DNA of 64,000 nt from Bacillus horti (GCF_030813115.1 NZ_JAUSTY010000022.1:1-64000), one strand, 5' to 3'; shown: positions 28,596-38,609, counted from the first letter of the stretch. Notes: generated by a model from the sequence alone, not told the origin. Numbers and translations: made by a program.

Positions 28596-28710
28596 TGTTA
28601 AGGGCAAACTTCTCCGAAAGGGAAGGACGCAAAGCGATGAACCTAAAGGTGATTCAACTTTTTATGAAGTTGATTGATTACCTATGGTTGTCACGTTACC
28701 AGTAGCGGCG
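28596..28710 (+). ncRNA. Cyclic di-GMP-I (GEMM-I) riboswitch aptamer
   Basis: The hallmark GEMM core is present: GGGCAAA, a hairpin capped by a GAAA tetraloop (CTTCTCC-GAAA-GGGAAG), then GGACGCAAAGC, the tetraloop-receptor region ACCTAAAGG, and a second long stem ending in ATGGTTG...GTTACC. It precedes a GGDEF-domain gene and is followed by an intrinsic terminator, so c-di-GMP probably controls its own synthase by transcription termination. Class I binds c-di-GMP, and some variants bind cGAMP. Confidence 0.93.
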
Positions 28711-28714
28711 TTCT

Positions 28715-28744
28715 AAATCACTTTTCGGAGTGATTTTCTTTTTT
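28715..28744 (+). terminator. Expression-platform terminator of the c-di-GMP riboswitch
   Basis: AAATCACT (28715-28722) pairs with AGTGATTT (28729-28736) around a 6-nt loop, followed by a run of T with one C. It lies between the aptamer and the ribosome binding site of the GGDEF gene. Confidence 0.88.
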
Positions 28745-28774
28745 ATCCATATATGTGCCGGAGGAGGTGAGAAT

Positions 28775-30016
28775 TTGTTTAACACAGGTCAGACAAATAG
28801 TCAGTTTCATTTTGAGATGCTGCAGAAGTACTATGCTGTATTTAAGAAGATTGATACCGAAAACCTATCTCCTTCTTTTTTAGCGAAACTTGAACAACAG
28901 ATCGTTGACTCTGAAACAGTATCCAAAGAGGAGAAGAGGTTGCATCAGGATTTTATCCAAGAATTCCTCAAGATTAATGAAGAAATTAAGACCCTGCACT
29001 GGATGTCTAAGCATCTTAAAGTGTTACATGATTTAGGTCAAACATTTTCTCACACCTTCGAAAAGGACAAGATTTACGAAAAAGCATACGAGTTAGTTTC
29101 AAGTGTAATGGACACTGATGCATTTATTATTGCTTTGTACCGTGAAGGGGAGCAAGAATTTCATATCCCATTTCGCATGGATAATGGTGTATCCTATGAA
29201 CCAGTCTCCTACTCCTTTGGCACGGGAATTGTTTCTACTGTTATCAAGAATCGGAGTACGGTACATATTCGCAATGGACAAGAAGCCTTCCAGCATGCAG
29301 AAGGGATTTTGAAGTGGGGAAATCCTGAGCAAAATACCGAGACATGTATTTTTGTCCCGATGATTCTAAATAACCAAATTAAAGGGGTCATCTCTGCTCA
29401 GAATTATCGTCAGTTTGCTTATCGTATTGAGCATGAGGAGCTTCTAAGTATTATTGGTGTTCAGGTTGCTAGCGCCATTGAAACGGCTACATTATATGAT
29501 AAAGTGTATGAGATGTCTGTTAAGGATGATCTAACGAAGATTAAAAACAGCAGGAAGTTCCACCTTGATCTTGAAAAGAAAACAAAGTCGGCAAACGATC
29601 AGCCGATTTCCCTAATCATGCTTGATTCGGACAGCTTAAAGAAGATTAATGATCGTTATGGGCATCATGTGGGAGATCAATTGATACAGTATATTTCTGA
29701 GGTCTTACTGAAGCATTTAAAGGAAGGGGAAGAGGCGTACCGGTACGCAGGTGATGAATTTATGATTATTACGCCGGTTACAGACATTCAAGCTCTCCTT
29801 CAGAAAACACATGAGATCCAAGAATTTCTGCAAAACAACCCACTTGACTACAATGGTGAATACATCTCATCAACGATCAGTGTTGGCATTGCTCAATTTC
29901 CTATGGACACAACAAATGGGGATGAGTTGAAAAGGCTGGCAGATATGGCCATGTATCGATCGAAAAAGAACGGGAAAAACACGGTCACTCTATACAGTGA
30001 ATTACATTCTATGTAA
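28775..30016 (+). CDS. GAF-GGDEF diguanylate cyclase
   Basis: A 413-residue soluble signalling protein. The N-terminal helical part (about 1-75) precedes a GAF sensor domain (about 80-235). The GGDEF domain starts at D-D-L-T-K-I-K-N-S-R-K-F and has D-S-D-S-L-K-K-I-N-D-R-Y-G-H-H-V-G-D. The active-site loop reads A-G-D-E-F instead of G-G-D-E-F; such variants are known among active enzymes, and the rest looks intact. TTG 28775 follows AGGAGG by 7 nt; the longer frame from 28730 runs through the terminator. It makes the ligand of the riboswitch upstream, so feedback is expected. Confidence 0.9.
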   Translation: MFNTGQTNSQFHFEMLQKYYAVFKKIDTENLSPSFLAKLEQQIVDSETVSKEEKRLHQDFIQEFLKINEEIKTLHWMSKHLKVLHDLGQTFSHTFEKDKIYEKAYELVSSVMDTDAFIIALYREGEQEFHIPFRMDNGVSYEPVSYSFGTGIVSTVIKNRSTVHIRNGQEAFQHAEGILKWGNPEQNTETCIFVPMILNNQIKGVISAQNYRQFAYRIEHEELLSIIGVQVASAIETATLYDKVYEMSVKDDLTKIKNSRKFHLDLEKKTKSANDQPISLIMLDSDSLKKINDRYGHHVGDQLIQYISEVLLKHLKEGEEAYRYAGDEFMIITPVTDIQALLQKTHEIQEFLQNNPLDYNGEYISSTISVGIAQFPMDTTNGDELKRLADMAMYRSKKNGKNTVTLYSELHSM

Positions 30017-30021
30017 CAAAT

Positions 30022-30086
30022 AGCTTTCACAGAAAAAGGACTTCATGACGTGCTGAAGGGGTTCCTTTCCTGCGAAAGCTTTTTTA
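30022..30086 (+). terminator. Terminator after the GGDEF gene
   Basis: AGCTTTC (30022-30028) pairs with GAAAGCT (30074-30080), enclosing an inner hairpin (GGACTTC...), followed by six T. Confidence 0.75.
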
Positions 30087-30159
30087 CTCCCTTTATTCTT
30101 CCTAACTATTCATGTATGATGAGAACAGAACATTTGTTTCTGTGGAGGTGTTATTGATT

Positions 30160-31434
30160 ATGAGTTTTCGATTTATACATACAGCAGATATTCATTTAGG
30201 CAGTCCGTTTAAGGGGTTAGTTAAGGTTCCAGAGAAGCTTAAGAAGAGGATCATCCACTCGGTTTCGCAAGCCTTTCAAGAAATGATTACCTTTGCTATA
30301 GATCAAGAGATCGATTTTATCGTCATCTCAGGAGATATTTTTGATCAAAGTCATAGAAGTGTACAGGCCCAGCTTCTGTTTAAGAATGAAATGGAACGCT
30401 TACATCAAGCAGGCATTATGTGTTACATCATTCATGGAAACCACGATCCTTTGGATGGCACTTTTATAGAGCTTAGCTTACCGCCAAATGTTTATGTTTT
30501 CCCGGCCAATACGGTGGGGAGACAAAGCTTTACAATAGAAGGTAGAGAAGTCGCTCACATCTATGGGATTAGCTATGAAACAGCTAAGGTATCTAGGAAT
30601 CTAGCGACTTTGTTTACTAGAGAAGATGAAGAGCTGTTTTCTCTTGGTATGCTGCATACGAACTGTGAGGGAGATCGAGCGCATGAAAATTATGCCCCTT
30701 GCTCTAGGCAGGATTTGCTAGACGCAGGCTTAGATTATTGGGCACTGGGCCATGTACACCAAAGGAAAGTGCTACAACAGACTCCTTTTATTGGGTACCC
30801 TGGTAATATACAAGGCAGACATATTCGTGAACATGGGGAAAAAGGCTTCTTTGTAGTTACTGTGGAGGAAAATCGGGTGCTTGATGTGGCCTTTGAAGCC
30901 GTACAGCAATTTGTGTGGCTAGAGCAGGAAGTGGATGTAACAGATTTAGAAACGGTAGATGAGCTAATGGAGAGGCTTGAGCAGGATATAGAGAAGTTAG
31001 AAGAGTTGTATTCTGGAAGTGCATTGATTTTACGACTAAAGGGAACAGGAATCACAGAGTTAGCCAATATTTTAATAGAGCGTGAGACGATAGAGGGGAT
31101 TGTTCAGCATATTCAACAGGGACAGGAATATGGTGGTGAAAATGAATCTAATACTTGGCTGGAATCCTTCAGTTTTCATGGTACATCAAGCTATCTGAGA
31201 GAGGATGCTAGGCAAACCTCTGCTGTATTTCAGGACATTATGAATCTAGTAGATCATTGGGAAAGCAATCAGTCCAATTTAGAGGAGGAATGGAGCAGTA
31301 TTAATAAGGAGCTATTAAAGCACCAACGAGCTAAAGTGTTTCTTGAGCCTTTTAGCCCTGATGAACAAAAAGAGGTGCTTCGTCAAGCTGAATCGTACTT
31401 GCTTCATGAATGGTTAGGAGATTCAAGGCGATGA
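30160..31434 (+). CDS. yhaO: YhaO-like DNA repair exonuclease (SbcD/Mre11 type)
   Basis: A 424-residue calcineurin-like phosphoesterase. The metal motifs T-A-D-I-H-L-G, S-G-D-I-F-D, G-N-H-D and G-H-V-H are all present. It is the nuclease half of an Mre11-Rad50-like pair, the partner being the next gene, with which it shares a 4-bp ATGA overlap as in B. subtilis yhaO-yhaN. ATG 30160 or TTG 30154 may be the start; both lie after GGAGG (30144-30148). The third B. subtilis gene, yhaM, is not here. Confidence 0.88.
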   Translation: MSFRFIHTADIHLGSPFKGLVKVPEKLKKRIIHSVSQAFQEMITFAIDQEIDFIVISGDIFDQSHRSVQAQLLFKNEMERLHQAGIMCYIIHGNHDPLDGTFIELSLPPNVYVFPANTVGRQSFTIEGREVAHIYGISYETAKVSRNLATLFTREDEELFSLGMLHTNCEGDRAHENYAPCSRQDLLDAGLDYWALGHVHQRKVLQQTPFIGYPGNIQGRHIREHGEKGFFVVTVEENRVLDVAFEAVQQFVWLEQEVDVTDLETVDELMERLEQDIEKLEELYSGSALILRLKGTGITELANILIERETIEGIVQHIQQGQEYGGENESNTWLESFSFHGTSSYLREDARQTSAVFQDIMNLVDHWESNQSNLEEEWSSINKELLKHQRAKVFLEPFSPDEQKEVLRQAESYLLHEWLGDSRR

Positions 31435-34139
31435 GAATGACCTCCTTATTCTTAGAACAGTATGGTCAGTATGCACAACTAAAGCTCACTGAGGAACAGC
31501 TTGCTTCTCCTATTACAATTATTTATGGTCCAAATGAGGCAGGGAAGTCAACAATTCATGCGGCTATTCGTGCTGTGCTTTTTGGTTTTAATTCAAAGGG
31601 TATTCTGTCTACCTATGCGAATCCAAATACTTCTGCTCAGCTTATGTTGACAAATGAAGACGATCAGCTCTTAAGGATTGAAAGGAACGCTTCAACTAAA
31701 GCGGGGAAAGTATCCTTGTATGATGAGCAAGGACATTTTATAGCAGAAGGTCAAAGAGCTGTGCAAGAAAAACTAGGAGGTATCTCATCCTCTTTGTTCT
31801 CCAATATTTTTTGCTTCAGTCATCAGGAGCTCCAGCGATTAGAAACGCTACAGGAGGACGAGGTTACGGCTTATCTGCATAGTGCTGCTATGGGCGGAGG
31901 CGGTCTCAGCCTACTCGACGTTGAAAAGAGGCTGAAAAAGAAGCAGGAAGAGCTATTTAAGCCAAGGGCAACGAACCCTGAGCTAAATCAGCTTCTTGCA
32001 CAATTAGAGCTGGAACAGAATCGGATCACGGCATTAGAGAAGAAGCTTATCCAATACAAGCCTATTCAGCAGGAGCTTCAGCGTGCTGAAGAACAGTTAG
32101 GCTTATACAAAAAGCATAGGACTCAGCTAGAAAGAGAAAAAGAAGCGTATGAGATTCTGGCTCAGCTGTTTGTCCTTCTTCAAAGAAGGCGAAAGCTTCA
32201 GGTCACGATGAGCGAGCTCGAGGCTATTGAAAGCAAGCTGCTGCCTTATGAGGCCGAGCTTTATGAGCTTCAAATGAATGCGATGATGATTCGTGAAAAG
32301 GAACAGGAGCTAGCCAGTGTTGATCGGGAGCAAAGTAAGCTGAAAGAAGACATTCAAGCGAGTATAAGCCGCTTAGGACCACAATGGAGTATAGAGAAAG
32401 TGGAGCATGTAGTCTTATCCATTCCGGTTAAAGAGCAGCTTCTAGATATGATTCAACTCTATGATCGGGATGAATCTAGACTGCACATGATGAAGGAAAG
32501 ATTAATAGAAAAGCAGGAAGCGTCCAAGCGGGCCGAGCATAAATGGCAGGAAACACAGAAAAGCTATGCCGATCAACAAAGTAGGCAGGACGAAGGAATA
32601 GGAAATGAAGGCTTTGCTGCTCGTGGTAGAACTAAAAATAAACGCCTACATTTAACAAAGAACTGGCTTTGGATATGTACGGCGTTACTGGGACTGGTCG
32701 TGACTGGTGTTCTAGGGATTCAGGGACATGCTTGGGAGGCAGGGCTTGTAGGGGCAGCCTTTATCTTGGTGGCTGTACTAGCTTACAGATGGACTAATGG
32801 GGCAGAAGGAGTACATGAGCACTGGTCTAATCTTATGCATAAGCAGGAGGAGCATTTAGCTCAGCAAAATATAGTGCTTCAAGCAGCTAAGCAGGATGCT
32901 CAGTTTTTACGGCAGGATGTTCAGGAGTATGAAGGGAAGGTGCTTGAAGCTGAGCAAGAGCTCCAAAGCACATATCAACGAGCACTGGAGTCTCTAGCTT
33001 TGTTAGGCATTAAGCCATTGGGGAAATCCTTGCGTGTAGAGAAGCTTCTGGAGACCATTGAAAAGGTACAGCAGGATATACTGAAAAGCAAGAGTTTAGA
33101 GAAGATGAAGGCTCAGCTTGAAAGCCCAATTATAAAGTGGGAGCGAGCGCTGAGGTCCCTCTATCAGGTGTTTGAAAAACAGGGAATAAATCGGGAAGAT
33201 CGAGTAAATCTAGACGAGCGATATCAAGAAGAGGAAGGGAACGCTTCGTTCTACTCGTCTGAAACGGAAACAGGAGGACAAGCTATCCTAGAGCTTTTAA
33301 GCCATAAACTTAAGCTGGAGCAGGAGCAGCATAGAGAATGGTTAGAATGCAAAAGGAGCTATACACAGCTTAGCGCGGAATACAGCGCGCTCCTTGAACA
33401 GCTTCCACAGGAGCTGTCTCATCTAAAGGATGAGCTTGATCAATGGACAATAGCGGAGATTGAGGGAAAAAGCAAAGAGCTTGCCGCGAGCTATGAAGAA
33501 CTGCTCAAACAGATCGAGGATCATGCTCAGTATATGGGGCATTTGAAGCAAAGCCTTGAGCAAATAGAGCAGGAGGATACTCTAGCCTCCCTACAGCATG
33601 AGTTTGAACAGAAAAAAGCGAGCTTTAGAGAAAAAGCTAAGGAGTGGGCGGCTTATTCTGTAGCTAGAGAGCTATGTGAGAGGACACGCCGGGTGTATGA
33701 GGAGGAACGTCAGCCAGCTATTTTGCAGCAGGCAAGTGCCTTTATGAGTGCCTTCACGTTGAAGCGCTATCAGCAGGTTATTGCTCCTATGGGAGAAAAG
33801 GAGCTAGTCCTTGTGGATCATAACGGGAAGCGCTGGGAGTCCTCCATGCTTAGCACGGGAACGAAGGAACAGCTCTATTTAGCGATGCGTTTTGCCCTAA
33901 TAAAGCAGTATGAAGAACAAGCTGTGCTCCCCATCATTATGGACGATCCTTTTGTTCACTTTGACTCAAAGCGATTACAAGAGGTGTTTAGAGGATTGCT
34001 TAGCTTAGCGGATACACACCAAGTTATTCTTTTTACCTGCCATGAGCATTACATCGATCAATTTCAAGCTTTGGATTCGGGGAGTAAGCTCCAAGTCATT
34101 GAGTGGAACAAGGCTCAAAGGTCACCGGTATCTATATAA
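31431..34139 (+). CDS. yhaN: YhaN-like ATPase (SbcC/Rad50 type)
   Basis: A 902-residue AAA-type ATPase. Walker A is G-P-N-E-A-G-K-S-T (N-terminal). Two long coiled coils are interrupted near residues 410-460 by two hydrophobic segments (W-L-W-I-C-T-A-L-L-G-L-V-V and L-V-G-A-A-F-I-L-V). The C-terminal head has the S-T-G-T-K-E-Q-L-Y-L-A-M-R signature and Walker B P-I-I-M-D-D-P-F. The mid-protein membrane hairpin suggests attachment to the membrane, unlike soluble SbcC. ATG at 31431 overlaps the yhaO stop. Confidence 0.88.
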   Translation: MRMTSLFLEQYGQYAQLKLTEEQLASPITIIYGPNEAGKSTIHAAIRAVLFGFNSKGILSTYANPNTSAQLMLTNEDDQLLRIERNASTKAGKVSLYDEQGHFIAEGQRAVQEKLGGISSSLFSNIFCFSHQELQRLETLQEDEVTAYLHSAAMGGGGLSLLDVEKRLKKKQEELFKPRATNPELNQLLAQLELEQNRITALEKKLIQYKPIQQELQRAEEQLGLYKKHRTQLEREKEAYEILAQLFVLLQRRRKLQVTMSELEAIESKLLPYEAELYELQMNAMMIREKEQELASVDREQSKLKEDIQASISRLGPQWSIEKVEHVVLSIPVKEQLLDMIQLYDRDESRLHMMKERLIEKQEASKRAEHKWQETQKSYADQQSRQDEGIGNEGFAARGRTKNKRLHLTKNWLWICTALLGLVVTGVLGIQGHAWEAGLVGAAFILVAVLAYRWTNGAEGVHEHWSNLMHKQEEHLAQQNIVLQAAKQDAQFLRQDVQEYEGKVLEAEQELQSTYQRALESLALLGIKPLGKSLRVEKLLETIEKVQQDILKSKSLEKMKAQLESPIIKWERALRSLYQVFEKQGINREDRVNLDERYQEEEGNASFYSSETETGGQAILELLSHKLKLEQEQHREWLECKRSYTQLSAEYSALLEQLPQELSHLKDELDQWTIAEIEGKSKELAASYEELLKQIEDHAQYMGHLKQSLEQIEQEDTLASLQHEFEQKKASFREKAKEWAAYSVARELCERTRRVYEEERQPAILQQASAFMSAFTLKRYQQVIAPMGEKELVLVDHNGKRWESSMLSTGTKEQLYLAMRFALIKQYEEQAVLPIIMDDPFVHFDSKRLQEVFRGLLSLADTHQVILFTCHEHYIDQFQALDSGSKLQVIEWNKAQRSPVSI

Positions 34140-34217
34140 ATCTGTAATACAATGTGAAATTTCATCATCTTTACGCCTTACCCTTTGATTTTTTGCGCGG
34201 ATTAGGCTTAGGGTAAC

Positions 34218-34246
34218 TTGGAGGAAATGAGCCTTGGTGATATACT
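34218..34246 (+). promoter_or_regulatory. Promoter of pgi
   Basis: TTGGAG (34218-34223), 17 bp, and an extended -10 TGA-TATACT (34241-34246). It lies about 55 bp before the pgi start. An inverted repeat TTACCCT/AGGGTAA just upstream has no T run and no role I can assign. Confidence 0.6.
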
Positions 34247-34298
34247 TTTGAATGAGTGAAGAAAATGTAATTTAAACAGAACGTGGAGGGAAACAGAC

Positions 34299-35648
34299 AT
34301 GACTGTAAAATTTGATTATACCAACGCCTTACCCATTGTACGTCAAGAGGAATTAACCCATTTAGAGCCACTGCTACAGACTGCCCATCAGATGCTACAT
34401 GATAAATCAGGAGCGGGAAGTGACTATGTAGGCTGGGTTGATCTACCACAGGATTATGATCAGGAGGAGTTTAAGCGCATTCAGGAATCTGCCAAGCAGA
34501 TCCAAGAAACAAGTGATGTATTGCTTGTAGTCGGGATTGGTGGCTCATATTTAGGAGCGAAGGCAGCGTTAGACCTTCTAACGCATTCTTTTTACAACCA
34601 GTTGCCTAAAGAGAAGCGAGCAACACCAGAGATCTATTTCGTAGGTCAGAACATAAGCTCAACCTATTTGAATCATGTCATCGAGATGCTTGAAGGAAAG
34701 GATTTTTCCATTAACGTCATTTCAAAATCTGGAACTACAACAGAGCCTGCTGTAGCGTTCCGTATCTTTAGGGAGCTACTAGAAAAGAAATATGGGGAAG
34801 AGGGAGCTAAGTCTAGAATCTTCGCCACAACAGATAAGGAAAAAGGAGCTTTAAAACAGCTAGCAACGGAAAAAGGATATGAAACCTTTGTCGTTCCTGA
34901 TGATGTAGGAGGAAGGTATTCTGTTCTGACGGCTGTTGGTTTGTTACCTATTGCTGTAGCAGGGATTAATATTACTGAAATGATGGAAGGGGCTCAGGAA
35001 GCTCGTCTTGAGTATGCTAATCCTGATCTAGCACAAAACCAATGCTATCAATATGCTGTAGTGAGAAATGCCCTATATAATAAAGGGAAGACAATTGAGC
35101 TGATGGTCAACTATGAGCCTTCTCTACACTACTTTTCAGAGTGGTGGAAGCAATTGTTTGGAGAAAGTGAAGGCAAGGATCAAAAGGGAATTTTCCCTGC
35201 AGCCGTAGATTTTACAACAGACCTCCATTCCATGGGTCAGTACATACAGGATGGTCGTCGTGATCTATTTGAAACAGTCCTTCAAATTGAAAAGATAGAA
35301 AATAAGCTTGTGATTCAGGAGGACCCGCAGAACCTAGATGGTTTAAACTTTGTAGCTGGTAAGACTCTAGAGGACGTTAACAAAAAGGCGTTTCAAGGTA
35401 CGTTAATTGCCCATGTAGATGGTGGAGTTCCTAACCTAGTTGTAACGATTCCAGAGATTTCAGCTAAGGCGTTTGGACATCTTGTCTACTTCTTTGAAAA
35501 AGCATGTGGAATAAGTGGATATTTATTGGGCGTTAATCCGTTTGATCAACCAGGCGTTGAGGCATATAAGAAAAATATGTTTGCCTTACTAGGTAAGCCA
35601 GGCTTTGAAAAGGAAAAAGAGGAGCTTGAGAAACGCTTATCTAACTAG
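34299..35648 (+). CDS. pgi: Glucose-6-phosphate isomerase
   Basis: A 449-residue enzyme that interconverts glucose 6-phosphate and fructose 6-phosphate in glycolysis. The Bacillus-type short PGI has G-I-G-G-S-Y-L-G-A, the S-K-S-G-T-T-T-E-P phosphate loop, [11 protein letters not shown] and the C-terminal [12 protein letters not shown] lysine. ATG follows GTGGAGGG. Monocistronic by spacing. Confidence 0.96.
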   Translation: MTVKFDYTNALPIVRQEELTHLEPLLQTAHQMLHDKSGAGSDYVGWVDLPQDYDQEEFKRIQESAKQIQETSDVLLVVGIGGSYLGAKAALDLLTHSFYNQLPKEKRATPEIYFVGQNISSTYLNHVIEMLEGKDFSINVISKSGTTTEPAVAFRIFRELLEKKYGEEGAKSRIFATTDKEKGALKQLATEKGYETFVVPDDVGGRYSVLTAVGLLPIAVAGINITEMMEGAQEARLEYANPDLAQNQCYQYAVVRNALYNKGKTIELMVNYEPSLHYFSEWWKQLFGESEGKDQKGIFPAAVDFTTDLHSMGQYIQDGRRDLFETVLQIEKIENKLVIQEDPQNLDGLNFVAGKTLEDVNKKAFQGTLIAHVDGGVPNLVVTIPEISAKAFGHLVYFFEKACGISGYLLGVNPFDQPGVEAYKKNMFALLGKPGFEKEKEELEKRLSN

Positions 35649-35806
35649 TGTCCGTTTATAGAAGGAGAGGAACGGTTATTGGTTAACTATAACGTTGTAC
35701 AGGATTAAGTGTAAAAGAATTCAACTGTAATCAGTCAACTGTTATGAATTAGCAGAAATGAATGAGCCGTAATGAATCAAATCAAGAGGAAGTGGAGGAA
35801 TAAAGC

Positions 35807-36496
35807 ATGAAAATAACGTATCATGGACACAGTGTGGTGCACGTTGAAACAGAGCAAGCTTCTATTCTTATTGATCCTTTTATTACAGGAAATCCTTTAG
35901 CCAAAATTAGTGCGAACGATGTAAAGGCTGACTATATTCTATTAACGCATGGTCATGGAGATCATGTAGGAGATACGGTTGAGCTAGCCAAACGTCATAA
36001 TGCCACCGTTATAGCACCAAATGAGCTAGCTGTATACTTGAGCTGGAAGGGCTGTAACACGCACCCGATGCATATCGGAGGAGCACGTGAATTTGAGTTC
36101 GGGAAAGTGAAATTTACTCAAGCGTTTCACGGTTCGGCCGTAGTAGATGAAGAAGGGCAAAATATTATCTACACAGGGATGCCAGCAGGGATTTTGTTAA
36201 CTGTTGAAGGAAAGACGATATATCATGCAGGTGACACTGCTTTATTCGGAGACATGAAGCTCCTCGGAGAGCTACATTCTATCGACCTTGCCTTCCTACC
36301 TATTGGTGATAACTTTACTATGGGACCTGAGGATGCTCTGTTAGCTGCGGAGTGGGTGAAAGCGAATAAAGTTATTCCTATGCATTACAACACGTTTCCT
36401 CCTATCGAACAGGATCCACATCAATTCGTACAGCAGCTTAAAGCAAAAGGGATAGAGGGGCAGGTTCTTGAATCTACGGAGTCGATTACCCTGTAA
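35807..36496 (+). CDS. ytkL: UPF0173 metal-dependent hydrolase (YtkL-like)
   Basis: A 229-residue metallo-beta-lactamase-fold hydrolase. Ligand motifs are [22 protein letters not shown] and P-M-H-Y-N-T-F. Substrate unknown; B. subtilis YtkL is the close relative. ATG follows GTGGAGG. The gene lies two genes upstream of ytoI, as in many Bacillus genomes. Confidence 0.88.
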   Translation: MKITYHGHSVVHVETEQASILIDPFITGNPLAKISANDVKADYILLTHGHGDHVGDTVELAKRHNATVIAPNELAVYLSWKGCNTHPMHIGGAREFEFGKVKFTQAFHGSAVVDEEGQNIIYTGMPAGILLTVEGKTIYHAGDTALFGDMKLLGELHSIDLAFLPIGDNFTMGPEDALLAAEWVKANKVIPMHYNTFPPIEQDPHQFVQQLKAKGIEGQVLESTESITL

Positions 36497-36597
36497 GCTT
36501 TCAAACGGCTCAACTAAGGGGTGTTTGTGTCGAATTAATAAAAAATAAAAAACGGAAGATGAAAAAAGCAAGGGCTTTGTTAGGAAATGTAACGAAC

Positions 36598-36710
36598 TTG
36601 ACATGTTGTTGTAACACTCCTGTAATATTAATCCGTTAGAATAAAGACAAGATGAAAAACCCCCTTAAAATAAACAGGCGTAGCTCTCTAGCTACGCTCT
36701 TTTTTTGTAT
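36598..36710 (+). ncRNA. Candidate short C-rich transcript between ytkL and the next gene
   Basis: A promoter TTGACA (36598-36603), 17 bp, TGTAAT (36621-36626) is followed only about 70 nt later by a terminator (GCGTAGCT-CTCT-AGCTACGC, 36678-36697, then a T run). The short RNA would carry the unpaired stretch AAAAACCCCCTTAAAA, a C-rich motif like those used by Bacillus and Staphylococcus small RNAs to block ribosome sites. TGTAAC-N5-TGTAAT (36611-36626) resembles a WalR-type box. The terminator may also serve ytkL. Small RNA status is inference. Confidence 0.4.
36676..36708 (+). terminator. Terminator downstream of ytkL
   Basis: A perfect 8-bp stem GCGTAGCT/AGCTACGC with a CTCT loop followed by CTCTTTTTTT. 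Confidence 0.9.
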
Positions 36711-36880
36711 ATATTTTAGCTTGAGCTTGTACTGTTTGCCTATATTCTCCGTTTAAGATAATCTTCAGTTTTATCATATTTTAATTTGAACATATTTTCC
36801 TCTCTCATGTCGTATACATGAAACAAGATAAGTGGAACAAGCCTTGTTCCTAAAAATGTTCTGTTACAGGAGGAAATATG

Positions 36881-37156
36881 ATGAAGCTGAAAACAAGACT
36901 ATGGATCTCATTTACCTTAGCGTGTGCCTTATTTCTTTTTGCCTTACCTAGACTTCCCTTTTATGGGACAACGATAGAATTTGGCTTTGGCGTATTATGG
37001 CTTGCTTTATGTGTTCTTGTAATTGGGGCTAATCTATACGGAATCCTCCGATTAGGGCGGGGTGAAAGAGTGGCTAAGCCTGTGTCAACTAGAGAGCAAA
37101 GGGAAGCTATTCGAAGAATTAATCGGTATAAGCCTAGACGGATGAGATCCCATTAA
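36881..37156 (+). CDS. Small two-helix membrane protein upstream of ytoI
   Basis: A 91-residue protein with two membrane segments (about residues 6-24 and 32-56) and a strongly basic C-terminal tail rich in Arg (REAIRRINRYKPRRMRSH). I do not recognise a family with certainty. ATG 36881 lies 7 nt after AGGAGG (36868-36873); a second ATG is at 36878. It is followed by ytoI after its own promoter. Confidence 0.65.
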   Translation: MKLKTRLWISFTLACALFLFALPRLPFYGTTIEFGFGVLWLALCVLVIGANLYGILRLGRGERVAKPVSTREQREAIRRINRYKPRRMRSH

Positions 37157-37177
37157 TTACGCAGATTTTCTGATAAG

Positions 37178-37207
37178 TTGCTTTCTTTTCAGTATTATCT
37201 GTATAAT
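37178..37207 (+). promoter_or_regulatory. Promoter of ytoI
   Basis: TTGCTT (37178-37183), 18 bp, and a perfect TATAAT (37202-37207), 42 bp before the ytoI start. Confidence 0.65.
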
Positions 37208-37248
37208 TATAGGATAGGGTAACTGCAAAGAAAGTATGGTGTAAATCG

Positions 37249-38556
37249 ATGACCAAACACGAATTAATTATCTCCCATATTCAGTCCTTAGAGGTTGGCA
37301 GTAAAATCTCTGTTAGGCAGGTAGCAAAGGAGCTCCAAGTCAGTGAGGGGACCGCTTATAGAGCGATCAAGGATGCTGAGGTCAAGGGCCTTGTTAGTAC
37401 AATCGGACGTGTCGGTACGATTCGCATCGAAAAAAAGCACAAAGAGAACATTGAAAAGCTTACTTTTGCTGAGGTCGTCAATATTGTTGACGGTACTGTA
37501 GTAGGAGGGCAAAAGGGCTTGCATAAATCCTTACATAAATTTGTCATAGGAGCGATGGAGCTCGAAGAAATGATGAAATATGTGGACAAGGGTAGCCTTT
37601 TAATTGTAGGAAATCGGAAGAAGGCTCATCAGCTTTCCTTACAGCATGGAGCAGCTGTCCTGATTACCGGTGGTTTTGAGCCTACCTCAGAGGTGAAGAA
37701 GCTTGCCGATACACTGGAGCTACCTGTTATTTCCTCGTCCTATGATTCGTTTACGGTTGCTGCGCTCATTAATCGTGCTATCTACGATCGGCTTATAAAA
37801 AAAGAAATTGTCATGGTAGAGGATATCCTGATCTCTATCACCAACACTCATTATCTCTATACGACGAGTAAGCTTGCGGACTGGTATCAATTAAGCGAGG
37901 AAACAAAGCATAGTCGATACCCTGTTGTTGATCATAAGCTCAGAATAAAGGGAATGGTTACATCTAAGGACATTCTTGGACATCCAACAATTATACTTGT
38001 AGATAAGGTAATGACGAAGGATCCTCTCTGTGTCACAATGAAGACCTCTGTCGCCTCTGCTGCCCACATGATGGTGTGGGAGGGAATTGAGCTTCTCCCT
38101 GTTGTGAACGATCAGAAAGTATTGCTTGGTATTATATCTCGTCAGGATGTATTGAAGGCTCTGCAATATACACAAAAACAGCCACAGATGGGACAAACGT
38201 ATGAAAGCCTGATTACAGGTCATTTTGAAGAGTTCGATGAAGAGGATGACTTTTATATTCGTGGAGACGTCACTCCCCAAATGATTAATGATGTAGGAAC
38301 ATTATCCAGTGGAGCATTAACAACAATCATGACAGAAGCAGGTCACAGAGCCATTAGAAGGGGCAAGCGAGGAGATCTAGTAGTTGAAAATCTCTCACTA
38401 TATTTCTTTAAGCCTGTACAAATTGAGCAAGTTATCGAGGTACATCCAAGATTATTAGAGGTTAGCCGCAAGTTCGGAAAAGTAGATATTGAGGTGTTCC
38501 ATGAAGGAACGGTTATTGCCAAAGGAATTATGACCGCTCAGCTTATCGATCGATGA
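37249..38556 (+). CDS. ytoI: YtoI-like DRTGG/CBS-domain protein
   Basis: A 435-residue protein in the YtoI order: N-terminal winged helix (residues 1-65, with Q-V-A-K-E-L-Q-V-S-E-G-T-A-Y-R-A), DRTGG-like domain (about 70-185), a pair of CBS domains (about 190-310, I-T-N-T-H-Y-L-Y and V-M-T-K-D-P-L-C-V) and a C-terminal hotdog (thioesterase-like) domain. CBS pairs usually bind adenosyl nucleotides. A nucleotide-sensing regulator is likely; its target is unknown. Confidence 0.85.
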   Translation: MTKHELIISHIQSLEVGSKISVRQVAKELQVSEGTAYRAIKDAEVKGLVSTIGRVGTIRIEKKHKENIEKLTFAEVVNIVDGTVVGGQKGLHKSLHKFVIGAMELEEMMKYVDKGSLLIVGNRKKAHQLSLQHGAAVLITGGFEPTSEVKKLADTLELPVISSSYDSFTVAALINRAIYDRLIKKEIVMVEDILISITNTHYLYTTSKLADWYQLSEETKHSRYPVVDHKLRIKGMVTSKDILGHPTIILVDKVMTKDPLCVTMKTSVASAAHMMVWEGIELLPVVNDQKVLLGIISRQDVLKALQYTQKQPQMGQTYESLITGHFEEFDEEDDFYIRGDVTPQMINDVGTLSSGALTTIMTEAGHRAIRRGKRGDLVVENLSLYFFKPVQIEQVIEVHPRLLEVSRKFGKVDIEVFHEGTVIAKGIMTAQLIDR

Positions 38557-38609
38557 AAAATAAGTGGTCATTGTACTTGTGAAATAAGGAATGTATTTTC
38601 ATTCCATAT

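Noticed and set aside
34171..34449. 92-codon minus-strand frame over the pgi start
   Set aside because: Overlaps the pgi promoter and 5' end, without its own signals.
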